DNA of 64,000 bases, from contig ONTT01000005.1 of assembly GCA_900320865.1 (NCBI GenBank), forward strand, positions 1 through 64,000, read 5' to 3'. The stretch is from an uncultured Bacteroidales bacterium. GTDB taxonomy: Bacteria; Bacteroidota; Bacteroidia; Bacteroidales; Paludibacteraceae. The notes under the pieces were generated by a model. The model was not told the origin of the DNA. It ran no database searches and was given only the letters and a program-made list of their open reading frames with translations. This document shows, in pieces, positions 1 through 8,498 of this stretch. Made by a program: the position numbers and the translations under genes. Each line of letters begins with the position of its first letter. Position 1 is the first letter of the stretch.

Positions 1-75
1 AAACTAAAATTGAAAATGAGCCCGGTACAATACCGAACTCACTTTCAAGATCAAGTCAAATAGATTTAATAATCC

Positions 76-94
76 GTCCAACTTTTTGGGGTCA
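76..94. repeat. Possible insertion-sequence end remnant
   Basis: On the minus strand this stretch reads TGACCCCAAAAAGTTGGAC, which resembles the terminal inverted repeats of IS3-group elements. No transposase and no second inverted repeat are visible between the window edge and ybeY, so at most one end or a remnant is present. The likeness is recalled, not searched. Confidence 0.25.
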
Positions 95-134
95 CCTCAA
101 AATTCTCCGAGGTTCTTTTATTTTACCCGGAGCG

Positions 135-156
135 TCTTCCCGACGGAACGGGAAGA
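135..156 (-). terminator. Stem-loop downstream of ybeY
   Basis: TCTTCCCG and CGGGAAGA form a perfect 8-bp stem around the loop ACGGAA, starting about 25 nt past the ybeY stop codon on the minus strand. No run of T follows the stem on the minus strand, so it may be a transcript-end stabiliser rather than a classical intrinsic terminator. Confidence 0.35.
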
Positions 157-179
157 GCGGCCTCCGCCTAGAAGGGCTA

Positions 180-593
180 TTACCAATATTTACCTAAGGC
201 TTTTTCTTCTTTGGCGGTCATCTCGACTTTGGTCTCCGGTGTCTTGTCGCCTTGACCGGTGAGGTGAAGCACGCCGTGGATGATGATCCGGCGGAGTTCT
301 TTCTCGTAGGGTTCACCTACCATCTCTGCATTCGAACGCACCGTGTCCAGCGAAATGAAGATATCTCCGTTCAGCGTAGAAGGAGTGGAGTAGTCAAACG
401 TAATGACATCCGTGTAGTAGTCATGTCCGAGGAACTCGCGATTAACAGCCAACTCCCGTTCGTCGGAACAGAAGACATAGTTGATGTTTCCTACGCTGAA
501 CCCGTAATCCGCAGCTACCGCGCGAATCCATCGTGTCACCTTGCGTTCATCGAGCGCAGGCATCTCTATACTATCTGTCGTAAATCGTATCAT
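180..593 (-). CDS. ybeY: rRNA maturation endoribonuclease YbeY
   Basis: YbeY is a single-strand-specific zinc endoribonuclease that takes part in 16S rRNA 3'-end maturation and ribosome quality control in the cytoplasm. The 137-aa product has the family length and carries HGVLHLTG near the C-terminus, giving two metal-binding histidines. The usual third histidine (GxDH) is replaced by GQGDKTP, where aspartate is the likely third ligand; this matches my memory of Bacteroidota YbeY. I chose the MIRFTT start because it gives the family N-terminus. It overlaps the upstream gene by ATGA, so the two are probably translationally coupled. The longer open frame upstream has no family similarity. Confidence 0.93.
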   Translation of the reverse strand: MIRFTTDSIEMPALDERKVTRWIRAVAADYGFSVGNINYVFCSDERELAVNREFLGHDYYTDVITFDYSTPSTLNGDIFISLDTVRSNAEMVGEPYEKELRRIIIHGVLHLTGQGDKTPETKVEMTAKEEKALGKYW

Positions 594-1822
594 CCGAAGA
601 ATATAGGTGCGATAGCGAAGGCGGCTATCACGCCGGCTAAATCGGCCAACAGGCAGCAGGCTACGGCGTGCCGTGTGTCCTTGATATGTACACTTCCGAA
701 ATAAACGGCCAGCACATAGAATGTGGTATCCGTTGTGCCTTGCAGGATGCAACACAGACGTCCCACAAGACTGTCTGCTCCGTAGTTCGTCATCGCCTCC
801 AACATCAGTCCGCGTGCACCGCTACCGCTGAGCGGTTTCATCAAAGCGGTCGGTACAGCACCCGCTAAATCCGGGTTGATGCCGCACCATCCGAAGAGAA
901 CGGCGATACCATGTTCCAACAGTCCCATAGCGCCACTGGCACGGAACATACCTACTGCCACTAAGATAGCAATCAGGAACGGAACAATACCGATGGCCGT
1001 TTTGAAGCCGTCTTTTGCTCCGTCGATAAAGGCATCATAGACGTTGATCTTATGCACCATGGCCTGAATGATAAACCAGCATATGACACCCAATAAGATA
1101 ATGGCAGCGGCAGCCGCAGAGACAATGGATAAGGTCTTCGGAGCCATACAGGATGCTCCCCAAACCAAGAGCCCGACCAACGCCGTGAGACCAATAACAG
1201 TTCCTAAAACAACCGGGTCTTTGAGACGTATCTTTTGCGCTATACATACACAAAGCAGACCTACTAAGGTGGCTACATACGTAGCGATGAGAATAGGCAG
1301 GAAGACATCGGCCGGGTTGGCTGCACCTAACTCCGCACGATAGGCCATGATGGTGGTAGGGATGAGCGTCAAACCGCTGGCACCCAAGACCACAAACATG
1401 ATCATCGCATTCGAAGCCTTGGTCTTATCCGTATTCAATTCCTGCAGTTCACTCATGGCTTTCAAACCCATGGGCGTGGCGGCATTATCCAGACCCAGCA
1501 TGTTCGCCGAAACATTCATCAGCATCGTACCGAAAACCGGATGGCCTTTGGGAATCTCCGGGAATATACGACTGAAGAAAGGATTGATGATGCGTCCTAA
1601 CGAATTCACCGCCCCTGCGCGTTCTCCGATCTTCATGATACCCATCCATAAAGCCAGTACGCCCGTTAGTCCGAGGGAGAGTTCAAAACCCGTCTTGGCA
1701 TTATCGAAGGTGGAATTGAGAATATCGGAGAAAATCTCCACATTGCCGAAGCAAAGGGCTTGCACCAAGCCCATTATTACCGCCAATAAAATAAGCGAAA
1801 TCCAGATATAATTCAAAATCAT
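590..1822 (-). CDS. SpmA/SpmB-like fused nucleoside-recognition (Gate) domain membrane protein
   Basis: This 410-aa polytopic membrane protein looks like spore maturation protein A (first half) joined to spore maturation protein B (second half), two Gate-domain proteins that are separate in Bacillus. The hydrophobic N-terminus and motifs such as SANMLGLDNAATPMGLKAM in the first half and KPLSGSGARGLMLEA in the second support both halves. Bacteroidota do not sporulate, and the transported substrate of this fused family is not known to me. It is the first gene of a two-gene operon with ybeY. Its ATG lies only four bases past a -7 box, so its mRNA may be leaderless. Confidence 0.8.
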   Translation of the reverse strand: MILNYIWISLILLAVIMGLVQALCFGNVEIFSDILNSTFDNAKTGFELSLGLTGVLALWMGIMKIGERAGAVNSLGRIINPFFSRIFPEIPKGHPVFGTMLMNVSANMLGLDNAATPMGLKAMSELQELNTDKTKASNAMIMFVVLGASGLTLIPTTIMAYRAELGAANPADVFLPILIATYVATLVGLLCVCIAQKIRLKDPVVLGTVIGLTALVGLLVWGASCMAPKTLSIVSAAAAAIILLGVICWFIIQAMVHKINVYDAFIDGAKDGFKTAIGIVPFLIAILVAVGMFRASGAMGLLEHGIAVLFGWCGINPDLAGAVPTALMKPLSGSGARGLMLEAMTNYGADSLVGRLCCILQGTTDTTFYVLAVYFGSVHIKDTRHAVACCLLADLAGVIAAFAIAPIFFG

Positions 1823-1826
1823 GCCG

Positions 1827-1857
1827 CAAAATTACACTTTTTTTTGCACATGTGCAA
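1827..1857 (-). promoter_or_regulatory. Bacteroidota promoter for the SpmAB-like gene
   Basis: On the minus strand a TTGC -33 element (1857-1854) is followed by a TAATTTTG -7 element (1834-1827). The final G is four bases from the start codon. The -33 element is one arm of the palindrome TTGCACATGTGCAA at 1844-1857. Confidence 0.7.
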
Positions 1858-1874
1858 GATTTTTTGTAATTTTG
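1843..1874 (+). promoter_or_regulatory. Bacteroidota promoter for the methyltransferase operon
   Basis: TTTG (1843-1846), a 20-nt spacer and TAATTTTG (1867-1874) match the Bacteroidota promoter pattern. The next in-frame ATG (1883) is eight bases past the -7 box, leaving a leader of only a few bases. The -33 element shares a perfect 14-bp palindrome with the divergent promoter. Confidence 0.75.
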
Positions 1875-1882
1875 CGCGACAA

Positions 1883-2695
1883 ATGACAAAATCCGGTGCG
1901 ATCTATAGGGCTTGGACGTATCTTCGCCATTTGTTTACGGCGTGGAATACGACGGGTGAAGGCATTCATTCGCCTTATCTGTTTGCCATCGTGCGTTTTA
2001 TCTTGCGCGACGAGAACAGTTATTATTGTTTTGCCGATATCGAGCGTCGCAGAGAGCAGTTGAAGCTTTGTTCGGATGAACTGGAGATGCTGGATTTCGG
2101 TTCGGGCGGTTCGAAAGAGGGGTTGTCGGTTCGTCGGAAAGTGTCAGATATTGCCAAACACCATCTTGAGAGCCCGCAGATCGCGCATGCACTGTTTCGC
2201 CTGGTGCGATTTATGGGGGAGAACGAGAAACGTCCCTTGCAGATCCTGGAGTTGGGAACTTCGTTAGGCGTGACTACGGCGTACTTGGCGTCTGTGGATT
2301 CGCGTAACAGGGTAGTGACATTGGAAGGCAGTGAAGCGGTGCTGAAGATCGCGCAAGCGAATTGGCGCACCTTGCGCTTGGAGAATATCGAATGGCATTC
2401 CGGTAACATCGATGACACCTTATATATATACGCGCGTGAAGGACTCGATTTGGCGTATGTGGATGCAAACCATACGTATGAGGCCACGAAGCGTTATGTG
2501 GACTATCTGTTGCCGCGGATGAATGAGAAAGGGGTGATTGCGATAGACGATATCTATCATTCCCGGGAAATGGAGCAAGCATGGCGGGAAGTGAAGGATG
2601 ATCCTCGGGTGACGACCAGTATGGATCTGTATCATGTGGGCTTGCTATTCGTGGACCCGCATTATCTGAAACGACATTATCGAATACGACTATGA
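1883..2695 (+). CDS. SAM-dependent class I methyltransferase (O-methyltransferase-like)
   Basis: This 270-aa protein has a Rossmann-type methyltransferase core. It carries the SAM-binding motif I ILELGTSLGVTTAYLA, an acidic loop after VVTLEGSE, and LDLAYVDANHTYE with GVIAIDDIYHS, which resemble the metal-binding region of class I O-methyltransferases such as the COMT-like family. The substrate is unknown. I chose the ATG at 1883 because an ATG at 1844 lies inside the -33 promoter element. The gene overlaps the next one by four bases, which suggests co-translation with the cobalamin adenosyltransferase, although no shared pathway is apparent. Confidence 0.78.
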   Translation: MTKSGAIYRAWTYLRHLFTAWNTTGEGIHSPYLFAIVRFILRDENSYYCFADIERRREQLKLCSDELEMLDFGSGGSKEGLSVRRKVSDIAKHHLESPQIAHALFRLVRFMGENEKRPLQILELGTSLGVTTAYLASVDSRNRVVTLEGSEAVLKIAQANWRTLRLENIEWHSGNIDDTLYIYAREGLDLAYVDANHTYEATKRYVDYLLPRMNEKGVIAIDDIYHSREMEQAWREVKDDPRVTTSMDLYHVGLLFVDPHYLKRHYRIRL

Positions 2696-3219
2696 TCTAC
2701 ACAAAGACAGGAGACAAAGGAGAAACCTCGTTAGCCTCGGGTGCGCGAGTGCCCAAGACGGATGTACGTATCGAAGCCTACGGAACGGTGGATGAGTTGA
2801 ACAGTTGGATAGGCCTGCTGCGCGTGGGAGTGCAGGGTACGGATCAATGGAAAGAAGACGTACAGAGCCAATTGGAGTGGGTGCAAAATAAACTCTTTAA
2901 TCTCGGTGCGGCACTTAGTGAGGCTCCGGGTGAATGGATTGAGGAGGCTGATGTGACGCAATTGGAACAGTGGATAGACGCCATGCAAACCGTCGTTCCG
3001 AAGCAACATGCCTTCGTCTTACCGGCGGGAGGAGAGGCGGTTTGTCGCTGCCATATTTGCCGTACAATTTGTCGTCGGGCAGAGCGGAAAATGATTGCTT
3101 CGGAAGCCCCCAAAACGGAGCTCAAATTCATCAATCGTTTGAGCGACTATTTATTCGTTTTATCGCGTTATTTGGCTTTCAAAAATGACGAAAAAGAGGC
3201 GATTTGGCGTAAAAATTAA
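2692..3219 (+). CDS. Cob(I)yrinic acid a,c-diamide adenosyltransferase, PduO type
   Basis: PduO-type enzymes adenosylate cob(I)alamin with ATP to form coenzyme B12 in the cytoplasm. The 175-aa product begins MIYTKTGDKGETSLASG, the N-terminal ATP-binding signature of the family. It also has AYGTVDELNSWIGL and the CRRAER motif (from IVRRAER-type sequences), followed by the conserved LNRLSDYLFVLSR-like segment, here INRLSDYLFVLSR. Its start overlaps the stop of the preceding methyltransferase (ATGA). No cobalamin riboswitch is visible upstream. Confidence 0.92.
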   Translation: MIYTKTGDKGETSLASGARVPKTDVRIEAYGTVDELNSWIGLLRVGVQGTDQWKEDVQSQLEWVQNKLFNLGAALSEAPGEWIEEADVTQLEQWIDAMQTVVPKQHAFVLPAGGEAVCRCHICRTICRRAERKMIASEAPKTELKFINRLSDYLFVLSRYLAFKNDEKEAIWRKN

Positions 3220-3247
3220 TGAAAAAATGAAAATATTCCCCAAAATA

Positions 3248-3279
3248 TTTGCACAAGTCGAAAGTTTTTACTACTTTTG
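3248..3279 (+). promoter_or_regulatory. Bacteroidota promoter for the DUF2795 / T9SS operon
   Basis: TTTG (3248-3251), a 20-nt spacer and TACTTTTG (3272-3279) match the Bacteroidota pattern. The leader to the DUF2795 start is about 65 nt. This is the only good promoter seen before gldN, so it may drive the whole T9SS gene set. Confidence 0.7.
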
Positions 3280-3348
3280 CGCGATATTTTGTAAAACTAT
3301 GCCCGTAATGGGTCTGTTTGCTATTGGAATATTATTATAGATAAAAGT

Positions 3349-3576
3349 ATGTATTGGACATTAGAACTGGCTTCGAAATTAGAGGACGCTCCATGGCCTG
3401 CTACGAAAGAAGAATTGTTAGACTACGCGAATCGAATTGGAGCCCCGGCAGAAGTAATTGAAAACTTGCAGGAGTTGGAAGATGAGGATGAAGAGCAATA
3501 CGAAAGTATATTGGATATTTGGCCTGACTATCCAACCCAAGACGAGGATTTCTTCTTTGATGAGGAAGAGTACTAA
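3349..3576 (+). CDS. DUF2795 family small acidic protein
   Basis: This 75-aa protein starts MYWTLELASKLEDAPWPATKEELLDYA and matches the DUF2795 pattern: a short helical domain with the WPATKEELLDYA signature and an EVIENLQEL segment. It ends in a very acidic tail (DEDFFFDEEEY). The function is not established. It lies just upstream of the PorP/SprF-type gene and overlaps its start by 17 bases, which suggests translational coupling. Confidence 0.75.
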   Translation: MYWTLELASKLEDAPWPATKEELLDYANRIGAPAEVIENLQELEDEDEEQYESILDIWPDYPTQDEDFFFDEEEY

Positions 3577-4537
3577 GCGCGTTTTAGCTCTTTTGGTAGG
3601 GATTGTCGCGGCGGTAACTGCGAGTGCGCAGTTTGATCCGCAAATGGGGCAATATATGTATATGCCGACGTCCTATAATCCCGGTGCGGTAGGAGAAGGA
3701 GGATTGATGAAAGTGGCGGGTGTGCATCGAATGCAGTTCGTGGACATCGCTAACGCACCGATGAGTACGTGGTTTACGTTTTGCTCGCCTTTTGTGATCG
3801 GAAAAACGAACCATGGAGCAGGAGTGAGATTTTTGAATGACAGGTACGGTTTATTTACTACGCAATCGTTTTATGTGCAGTATGCCTACCGTCAGAAATT
3901 AGGGAACGGATATTTGGGAATAGGACTTGATTTGGGATTCGTGAATGTGGGATTTAAAGGGGATTCGATTAATTTGAGTAAGTTAGGGGATGACTATCAC
4001 GACGCCAATGACCCGGTACTTCCGACGGGAAGTAAATCCGGAATGAAATTTGACATGAGTGTGGGTTTATACTACAGCACCGTTACTTGGTGGGTTGGCG
4101 CGAGTTACAGTCATTTGACGAGGCCGCGTGTGGACTGGACGGACGGAACGAGTAGTGCGCAGCAGGTGGTGACATTAGCCGGTACGATGTATGTCGTGGG
4201 CGGATACCATTTCCGCTTAAAGAACTACCGGGAATGGATGTTGACGCCGAGTGCGATGGTGATGACGGATTTCTCGAGTTGGGATGTGAACCTGACGTTA
4301 ATGTGTGATTATAAGGATCGCTATCGTTGGGGGCTCGGCTATCGCATCGCCGGAAGTGTCAATATATTGTTGGGAATTGATGTGATCTCGGGTTTGCAAA
4401 TCGGATATACGTGCGAGTTGCCGACCAACAAACTGCTGCTGGAGAGTTATGGCAGCCACGAGGTGTATCTGGCTTACGGATTTGATATCCTGAAGCCGAA
4501 ACGAACCAACAAATACAAATCGGTAAGATATTTGTAA
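3560..4537 (+). CDS. PorP/SprF family type IX secretion outer-membrane protein
   Basis: PorP/SprF proteins are outer-membrane beta-barrels that work with the GldKLMN complex in type IX secretion. The 325-aa product has a signal peptide (MRKSTKRVLALLVGIVAAV, cleavage near TASAQ). The family-typical mature start FDPQMGQYMYMPTSYNPGAVG follows, then alternating strands such as WWVGASYSHLTRPRV and a C-terminal strand. I chose the ATG at 3560 because the signal peptide begins there; the frame is open further upstream only as a shadow of the DUF2795 gene. It is immediately followed by gldK. Confidence 0.9.
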   Translation: MRKSTKRVLALLVGIVAAVTASAQFDPQMGQYMYMPTSYNPGAVGEGGLMKVAGVHRMQFVDIANAPMSTWFTFCSPFVIGKTNHGAGVRFLNDRYGLFTTQSFYVQYAYRQKLGNGYLGIGLDLGFVNVGFKGDSINLSKLGDDYHDANDPVLPTGSKSGMKFDMSVGLYYSTVTWWVGASYSHLTRPRVDWTDGTSSAQQVVTLAGTMYVVGGYHFRLKNYREWMLTPSAMVMTDFSSWDVNLTLMCDYKDRYRWGLGYRIAGSVNILLGIDVISGLQIGYTCELPTNKLLLESYGSHEVYLAYGFDILKPKRTNKYKSVRYL

Positions 4538-4594
4538 ATATATAGTAATATATATTATATATAGTATTAGAACATTAATCGATTAAAAACTAAT

Positions 4595-5944
4595 ATGAAA
4601 GTAACAAAATTGTTGCCATTGATCGCTTTAGCAGCGATGATGATGGTTAGTTGCAACAAGCCGGCCGGTGAACTTGTAGGCGCATACAAGTCAACCAATT
4701 TTAAGGAGGCTAATCCTTATGGCATGTTGTTTATCAAGAAAGGTTCTTTTATGATGGGTGCCAACACGCAGTCTGCTGTCTTTGAGCAGCCGGATAACGT
4801 GGTGATGGTTACGGTAGATGCCTTCTGGATGGATGAAACCGAGATTACCAACAATGAGTATCATCAGTTCGTTAACTGGGTACGCGACTCGATTGCATTG
4901 ACCAATCTGGTGGCTGCCGGTTTGACAGACTATGCTATTCAACCCAAAGATGAGGACTTCGATGAAGAGAACTTCTCGCTGAATTGGGCGCGTAAGGTGC
5001 CTTGGAAGAGCAAAGAGGAGGATATCGTAGATGCATTGTCTCCTATGTTTTATTCGGATGGTAAGTTGAAAACCAACGGTTTGCACTATCGCTATAGTTG
5101 GGTGAATATGGATGAGGCTCTGCCGCAACGTAATAAATTCGATGTGGCTACCAGTTCCTATCCTCCCGGAGCTGCTGTTCGTGTAGATACCTTCTGGGTA
5201 AACGAGAACGGCGAGATCAAGGACTCGACGATTTATCGTCCGTTGAAGGAGCCGAAAGATCTGCTTACCACGAAGATTATTTGTATCTATCCGGATACCT
5301 TGGTATGGGCACGTGACTTCCAGTTTGCGTACAATGACCCGTTGCTCCAGATGTACTTCAAGCACCCAGGTTATGCGGAATACCCTGTAGTGGGTGTTAC
5401 CTGGGAGCAAGCTCATGCATTCTGTAATTGGCGTACCAAATACTTCAATACCTATTCGGCTATCGAGGCAAACGACTACCGTCTGCCGACGGAGGCGCAG
5501 TGGGAGTACGCTGCTCGCGGCGGTCGTAAGATGGCCATGTATCCGTGGGGTAGTAATTATGCCCGCGACGGCAAAGGCTGTTTCTTCGCTAACTTCAAGC
5601 CGTACCGTGGAGCTTACAACGATGATACGGGAACTACGACTATGAAAGTGGCTCAGTTCCGTCCGAATGACTTCGGTCTTTTCGACATGGCCGGAAACGT
5701 ATCGGAGTGGACCAACTCTGCTTACCAGAGTGCGGCCAATACGCATATTCATGACTTGAATCCGGATTACAGTTATATGGCTCGTAAGGCCGATCCGGAC
5801 ATCTTGAAACGTAAAGTGGTTAAGGGTGGTAGCTGGAAAGATATCAGTTACTTCCTCCAGTGTGGTGTACGTACCTACGAGTACCAGTATGAGAGCCGTC
5901 CGTACATTGGTTTCCGCTGCGTTCGTTCGTATATCGGTGATTAA
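4595..5944 (+). CDS. gldK: Type IX secretion / gliding lipoprotein GldK (PorK)
   Basis: GldK/PorK is a lipoprotein that forms periplasmic rings with GldN/PorN under the outer membrane in the type IX secretion system. The 449-aa product has a lipoprotein signal with lipobox MMMVSC and a formylglycine-generating-enzyme-like (SUMF1) fold. The fold is seen in GSFMMGANTQ, WMDETEITNNEYHQF, VGVTWEQAHAFCNWRT, YRLPTEAQWEYAARGG, FGLFDMAGNVSEWT and a final YIGFRCVR. It is the first of four consecutive gldKLMN genes with short gaps. Confidence 0.96.
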   Translation: MKVTKLLPLIALAAMMMVSCNKPAGELVGAYKSTNFKEANPYGMLFIKKGSFMMGANTQSAVFEQPDNVVMVTVDAFWMDETEITNNEYHQFVNWVRDSIALTNLVAAGLTDYAIQPKDEDFDEENFSLNWARKVPWKSKEEDIVDALSPMFYSDGKLKTNGLHYRYSWVNMDEALPQRNKFDVATSSYPPGAAVRVDTFWVNENGEIKDSTIYRPLKEPKDLLTTKIICIYPDTLVWARDFQFAYNDPLLQMYFKHPGYAEYPVVGVTWEQAHAFCNWRTKYFNTYSAIEANDYRLPTEAQWEYAARGGRKMAMYPWGSNYARDGKGCFFANFKPYRGAYNDDTGTTTMKVAQFRPNDFGLFDMAGNVSEWTNSAYQSAANTHIHDLNPDYSYMARKADPDILKRKVVKGGSWKDISYFLQCGVRTYEYQYESRPYIGFRCVRSYIGD

Positions 5945-5980
5945 TCCAATTTAGAAAATATTTAAACAAACAATACTATT

Positions 5981-6874
5981 ATGGCTACAGAAAAGCAAGG
6001 TTTATGGGATCGATTCATGCACTGGTATGAGTCGTATGATGGTAAGAACAAAGTAAATATCATCTATTCGGTAGGTGCATCGGTCGTTATTATCGGTGCG
6101 TTGTTTAAGATTTTGCACTGGCCCGGTGCAAGTACCGTGTTGATGATAGGTATGTTTACGGAGGCCTTCCTGTTCTTGATCGGAACATTGGAGCATCCGC
6201 ATCCTGAATACCACTGGGATAACGTATTCCCTCAGTTGTTGGAGTACGGTACAAAGCCTGAATTATTGGAAGAGAAATCGAAATTGCCGAGACCGACCTT
6301 GTTGGGTGCCGGTGTAGCCGGATCACCTGTTACTGCTGGTCTCTCTGTTCCTGCTGCAGCAACTGCAGGTGCTACGGTTGAGGGCGGTGTAGGTACAGCA
6401 AAAGTGCCGACACTGAAAGAAGAGGACTTGAAAGCTTTGAAAGATGGTATTGCTAATCTGGCAAGCACCGCTACTCAATTTGCTGAGTTGAGCAAGGTGG
6501 CTCAAACCGGTGTTAAACTGAATGAGAAACTGGCTGCAGCAGAAGTGGCTACTGAGGCTTACGCAAATGCAACAGCAGGTTTGGCGCAAAGTTATGCACA
6601 AATCAGCGGTGATATGAATAGCGTAGCCGATGAGACCAAAGCATATAAATCGAGCGTAGAAGAGGTAGGTAAGAAATTGGCTTCTTTGAACTCTGTATAT
6701 GAATTGCAACTCCAGGCTGTTAATGCTCAGATTGAAGCGCAGAAGAATGCTGCAGCGGCTGCTAAGGAAGCAGCTGAGGCACAAGTAGCTTTCGCTACCG
6801 GCGCTAAGCAATTGCAGAAACAAGTAGCTGACCTGAACGGTATCTACGGTAATATGCTGAACGCACTGGCATAA
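5981..6874 (+). CDS. gldL: Type IX secretion / gliding inner-membrane motor protein GldL (PorL)
   Basis: GldL/PorL forms, with GldM, the proton-motive-force-driven motor of the type IX secretion system in the inner membrane. The 297-aa product has two N-terminal membrane segments (about residues 25-45 and 50-68: VNIIYSVGASVVIIGALFKI, then VLMIGMFTEAFLFLIG) with the characteristic LHWPGAS between them and HPEYHWDNVFPQL after. A low-complexity Ala/Gly region and a long C-terminal coiled coil follow (about residues 150-297). It lies 36 nt after gldK and 40 nt before gldM. Confidence 0.96.
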   Translation: MATEKQGLWDRFMHWYESYDGKNKVNIIYSVGASVVIIGALFKILHWPGASTVLMIGMFTEAFLFLIGTLEHPHPEYHWDNVFPQLLEYGTKPELLEEKSKLPRPTLLGAGVAGSPVTAGLSVPAAATAGATVEGGVGTAKVPTLKEEDLKALKDGIANLASTATQFAELSKVAQTGVKLNEKLAAAEVATEAYANATAGLAQSYAQISGDMNSVADETKAYKSSVEEVGKKLASLNSVYELQLQAVNAQIEAQKNAAAAAKEAAEAQVAFATGAKQLQKQVADLNGIYGNMLNALA

Positions 6875-6914
6875 CTCAATCGAAGCTTAGTACAAACAAT
6901 AAAAACATTCAGTA

Positions 6915-8486
6915 ATGGGTGGAGCAAAAAACTGTCCGGAAACCCCGAGACAAAAAATGATTGGTATGATGTACTTGGTGCTCACCGCCATGTTGGCGTT
7001 GAACGTAAGTACAGATATCCTCAATGGTTTTACATTGGTGGATAACAGTCTGCACTCCTCTATCGCTGCATTGGACACTCGTAATGCGAAATTGTATGCG
7101 GACTTCAAGGCGGCTAATGCCGATAACCCGGAGAAGACGCAGGAGTGGTTCGATAAAGCAAAAGAGATTCAATTACGTGCAGATTCGCTATATAACTATC
7201 TCCAGAACTTCAAATTGCAATTGGCCATCATGGCGGACGGTAAAGGTCGTGTAGCAGAATTGCAGGCGGAAGGTGTCGATCCGACGATGCATATTGAGGG
7301 TAACTCTAATTTGGATGTGACCGGTACCTATGCCATCGTTCAAGGTCATGGTCTGGAACTGAAACAAATCGTAGCCTACTATCGCGACTATGCAGCCGGG
7401 CTGGTAGAGACTGATGCAGAGTTGCGTAATGCAATTATGCAGAATCTGGCCACAGAACGTGGTTACAACGCACACGAGAAAGATTCTTGTGACTGGGAAG
7501 TTGCCGTATTTGATGGTATGCCTGTCGGTGCATCGGTTACTATCTTGACGAAGATGCAGAACGACGTTCGTACAACAGAGGGTCAGATCATTCAGTATCT
7601 GATGGATCGTACGGATGCAGGTGACTTGCGTGTAAACAAACTGAACGCATACGTGATCCCGAATTCGAACTACGTGATTCGCGGTGGAAAATATTCGGCA
7701 CAAATCATCTTGGCTGCAGTGGACTCAACACAACGTCCTGAATACTATGTAGAGGGTCAGCGTATCAACGACCATGGTATCTACGAAGTAGTTGCTTCGG
7801 GTGTAGGTGCTAAGAAATACTCGGGATGGATTGCTTATCAAAATCCTTCGACCGGTGAGATGGAGAAACTGCCGTTTGAGAGTACCTATAGTGTTGGCGA
7901 ACCGGCTGTGACGATTTCGAACGTTGACTTGAATACGATGTATCGTGGTCATGATAACAAGTTCTCGATTTCTGTACCGGGTGTATCAAACGATAAGGTG
8001 AAAGTATCCGTTAACGGCGCTACGATTCGTCAGCAAGGTGGTTTCTGGATTATCAAACCGAACCAAACCGCCAAAGAGGTAACCATCTCTGTATCCGCTG
8101 AGTTGGATGGTAAGATGCAGACGATGGGTAGCCAGAAATATAATATCAAACCGCTGCCGAAACCGCAAGGTTATTTGAAATTCGGAGACGCTGAGTACAA
8201 CGGTGAGAAGGGTGTACCTCGTAATGCGCTTCTCAGCAGTTCTTCTCAGATCATCGCTTCTTACGGTCCTGATGGTATCTTGAACCTGAACTTCAAAGTG
8301 GTAGGTTTCAAAGCGAACATCGGTGGTACTATTACTGATTCGGATGGTAGTAAGTTCAGCCGCGATCAGTTAAATCGTATGGAGAAGTTAAAGAAGGGAA
8401 ATACGGTGATTATTATGGGTATCCGTGCTCAAAGTCCGAGTGGCGAGGTGCTTTCCTTGAACCCATTCCCTCTAACCTTGAATTAA
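6915..8486 (+). CDS. gldM: Type IX secretion / gliding protein GldM (PorM)
   Basis: GldM/PorM has one inner-membrane helix and a long periplasmic arm that transfers motor energy to the GldK/GldN ring. The 523-aa product begins MGGAKNCPETPRQKMIGMMY with the membrane helix at about residues 16-36. A helical domain follows, then beta-sandwich domains that include YVIRGGKYSAQIILAAVDST and VGEPAVTISNVDLNTMYRG. Length and order match the family. It sits 12 nt before gldN. Confidence 0.96.
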   Translation: MGGAKNCPETPRQKMIGMMYLVLTAMLALNVSTDILNGFTLVDNSLHSSIAALDTRNAKLYADFKAANADNPEKTQEWFDKAKEIQLRADSLYNYLQNFKLQLAIMADGKGRVAELQAEGVDPTMHIEGNSNLDVTGTYAIVQGHGLELKQIVAYYRDYAAGLVETDAELRNAIMQNLATERGYNAHEKDSCDWEVAVFDGMPVGASVTILTKMQNDVRTTEGQIIQYLMDRTDAGDLRVNKLNAYVIPNSNYVIRGGKYSAQIILAAVDSTQRPEYYVEGQRINDHGIYEVVASGVGAKKYSGWIAYQNPSTGEMEKLPFESTYSVGEPAVTISNVDLNTMYRGHDNKFSISVPGVSNDKVKVSVNGATIRQQGGFWIIKPNQTAKEVTISVSAELDGKMQTMGSQKYNIKPLPKPQGYLKFGDAEYNGEKGVPRNALLSSSSQIIASYGPDGILNLNFKVVGFKANIGGTITDSDGSKFSRDQLNRMEKLKKGNTVIIMGIRAQSPSGEVLSLNPFPLTLN

Positions 8487-8498
8487 TACGTAATTATT

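Noticed and set aside
252..704. 150-aa open frame antisense to ybeY and the SpmAB-like gene
   Set aside because: It is the reverse shadow of two well-supported genes and shows no domain.
2692..2760. Cobalamin riboswitch before the adenosyltransferase gene
   Set aside because: The gene starts inside the preceding coding region and there is no room or structure for a riboswitch.
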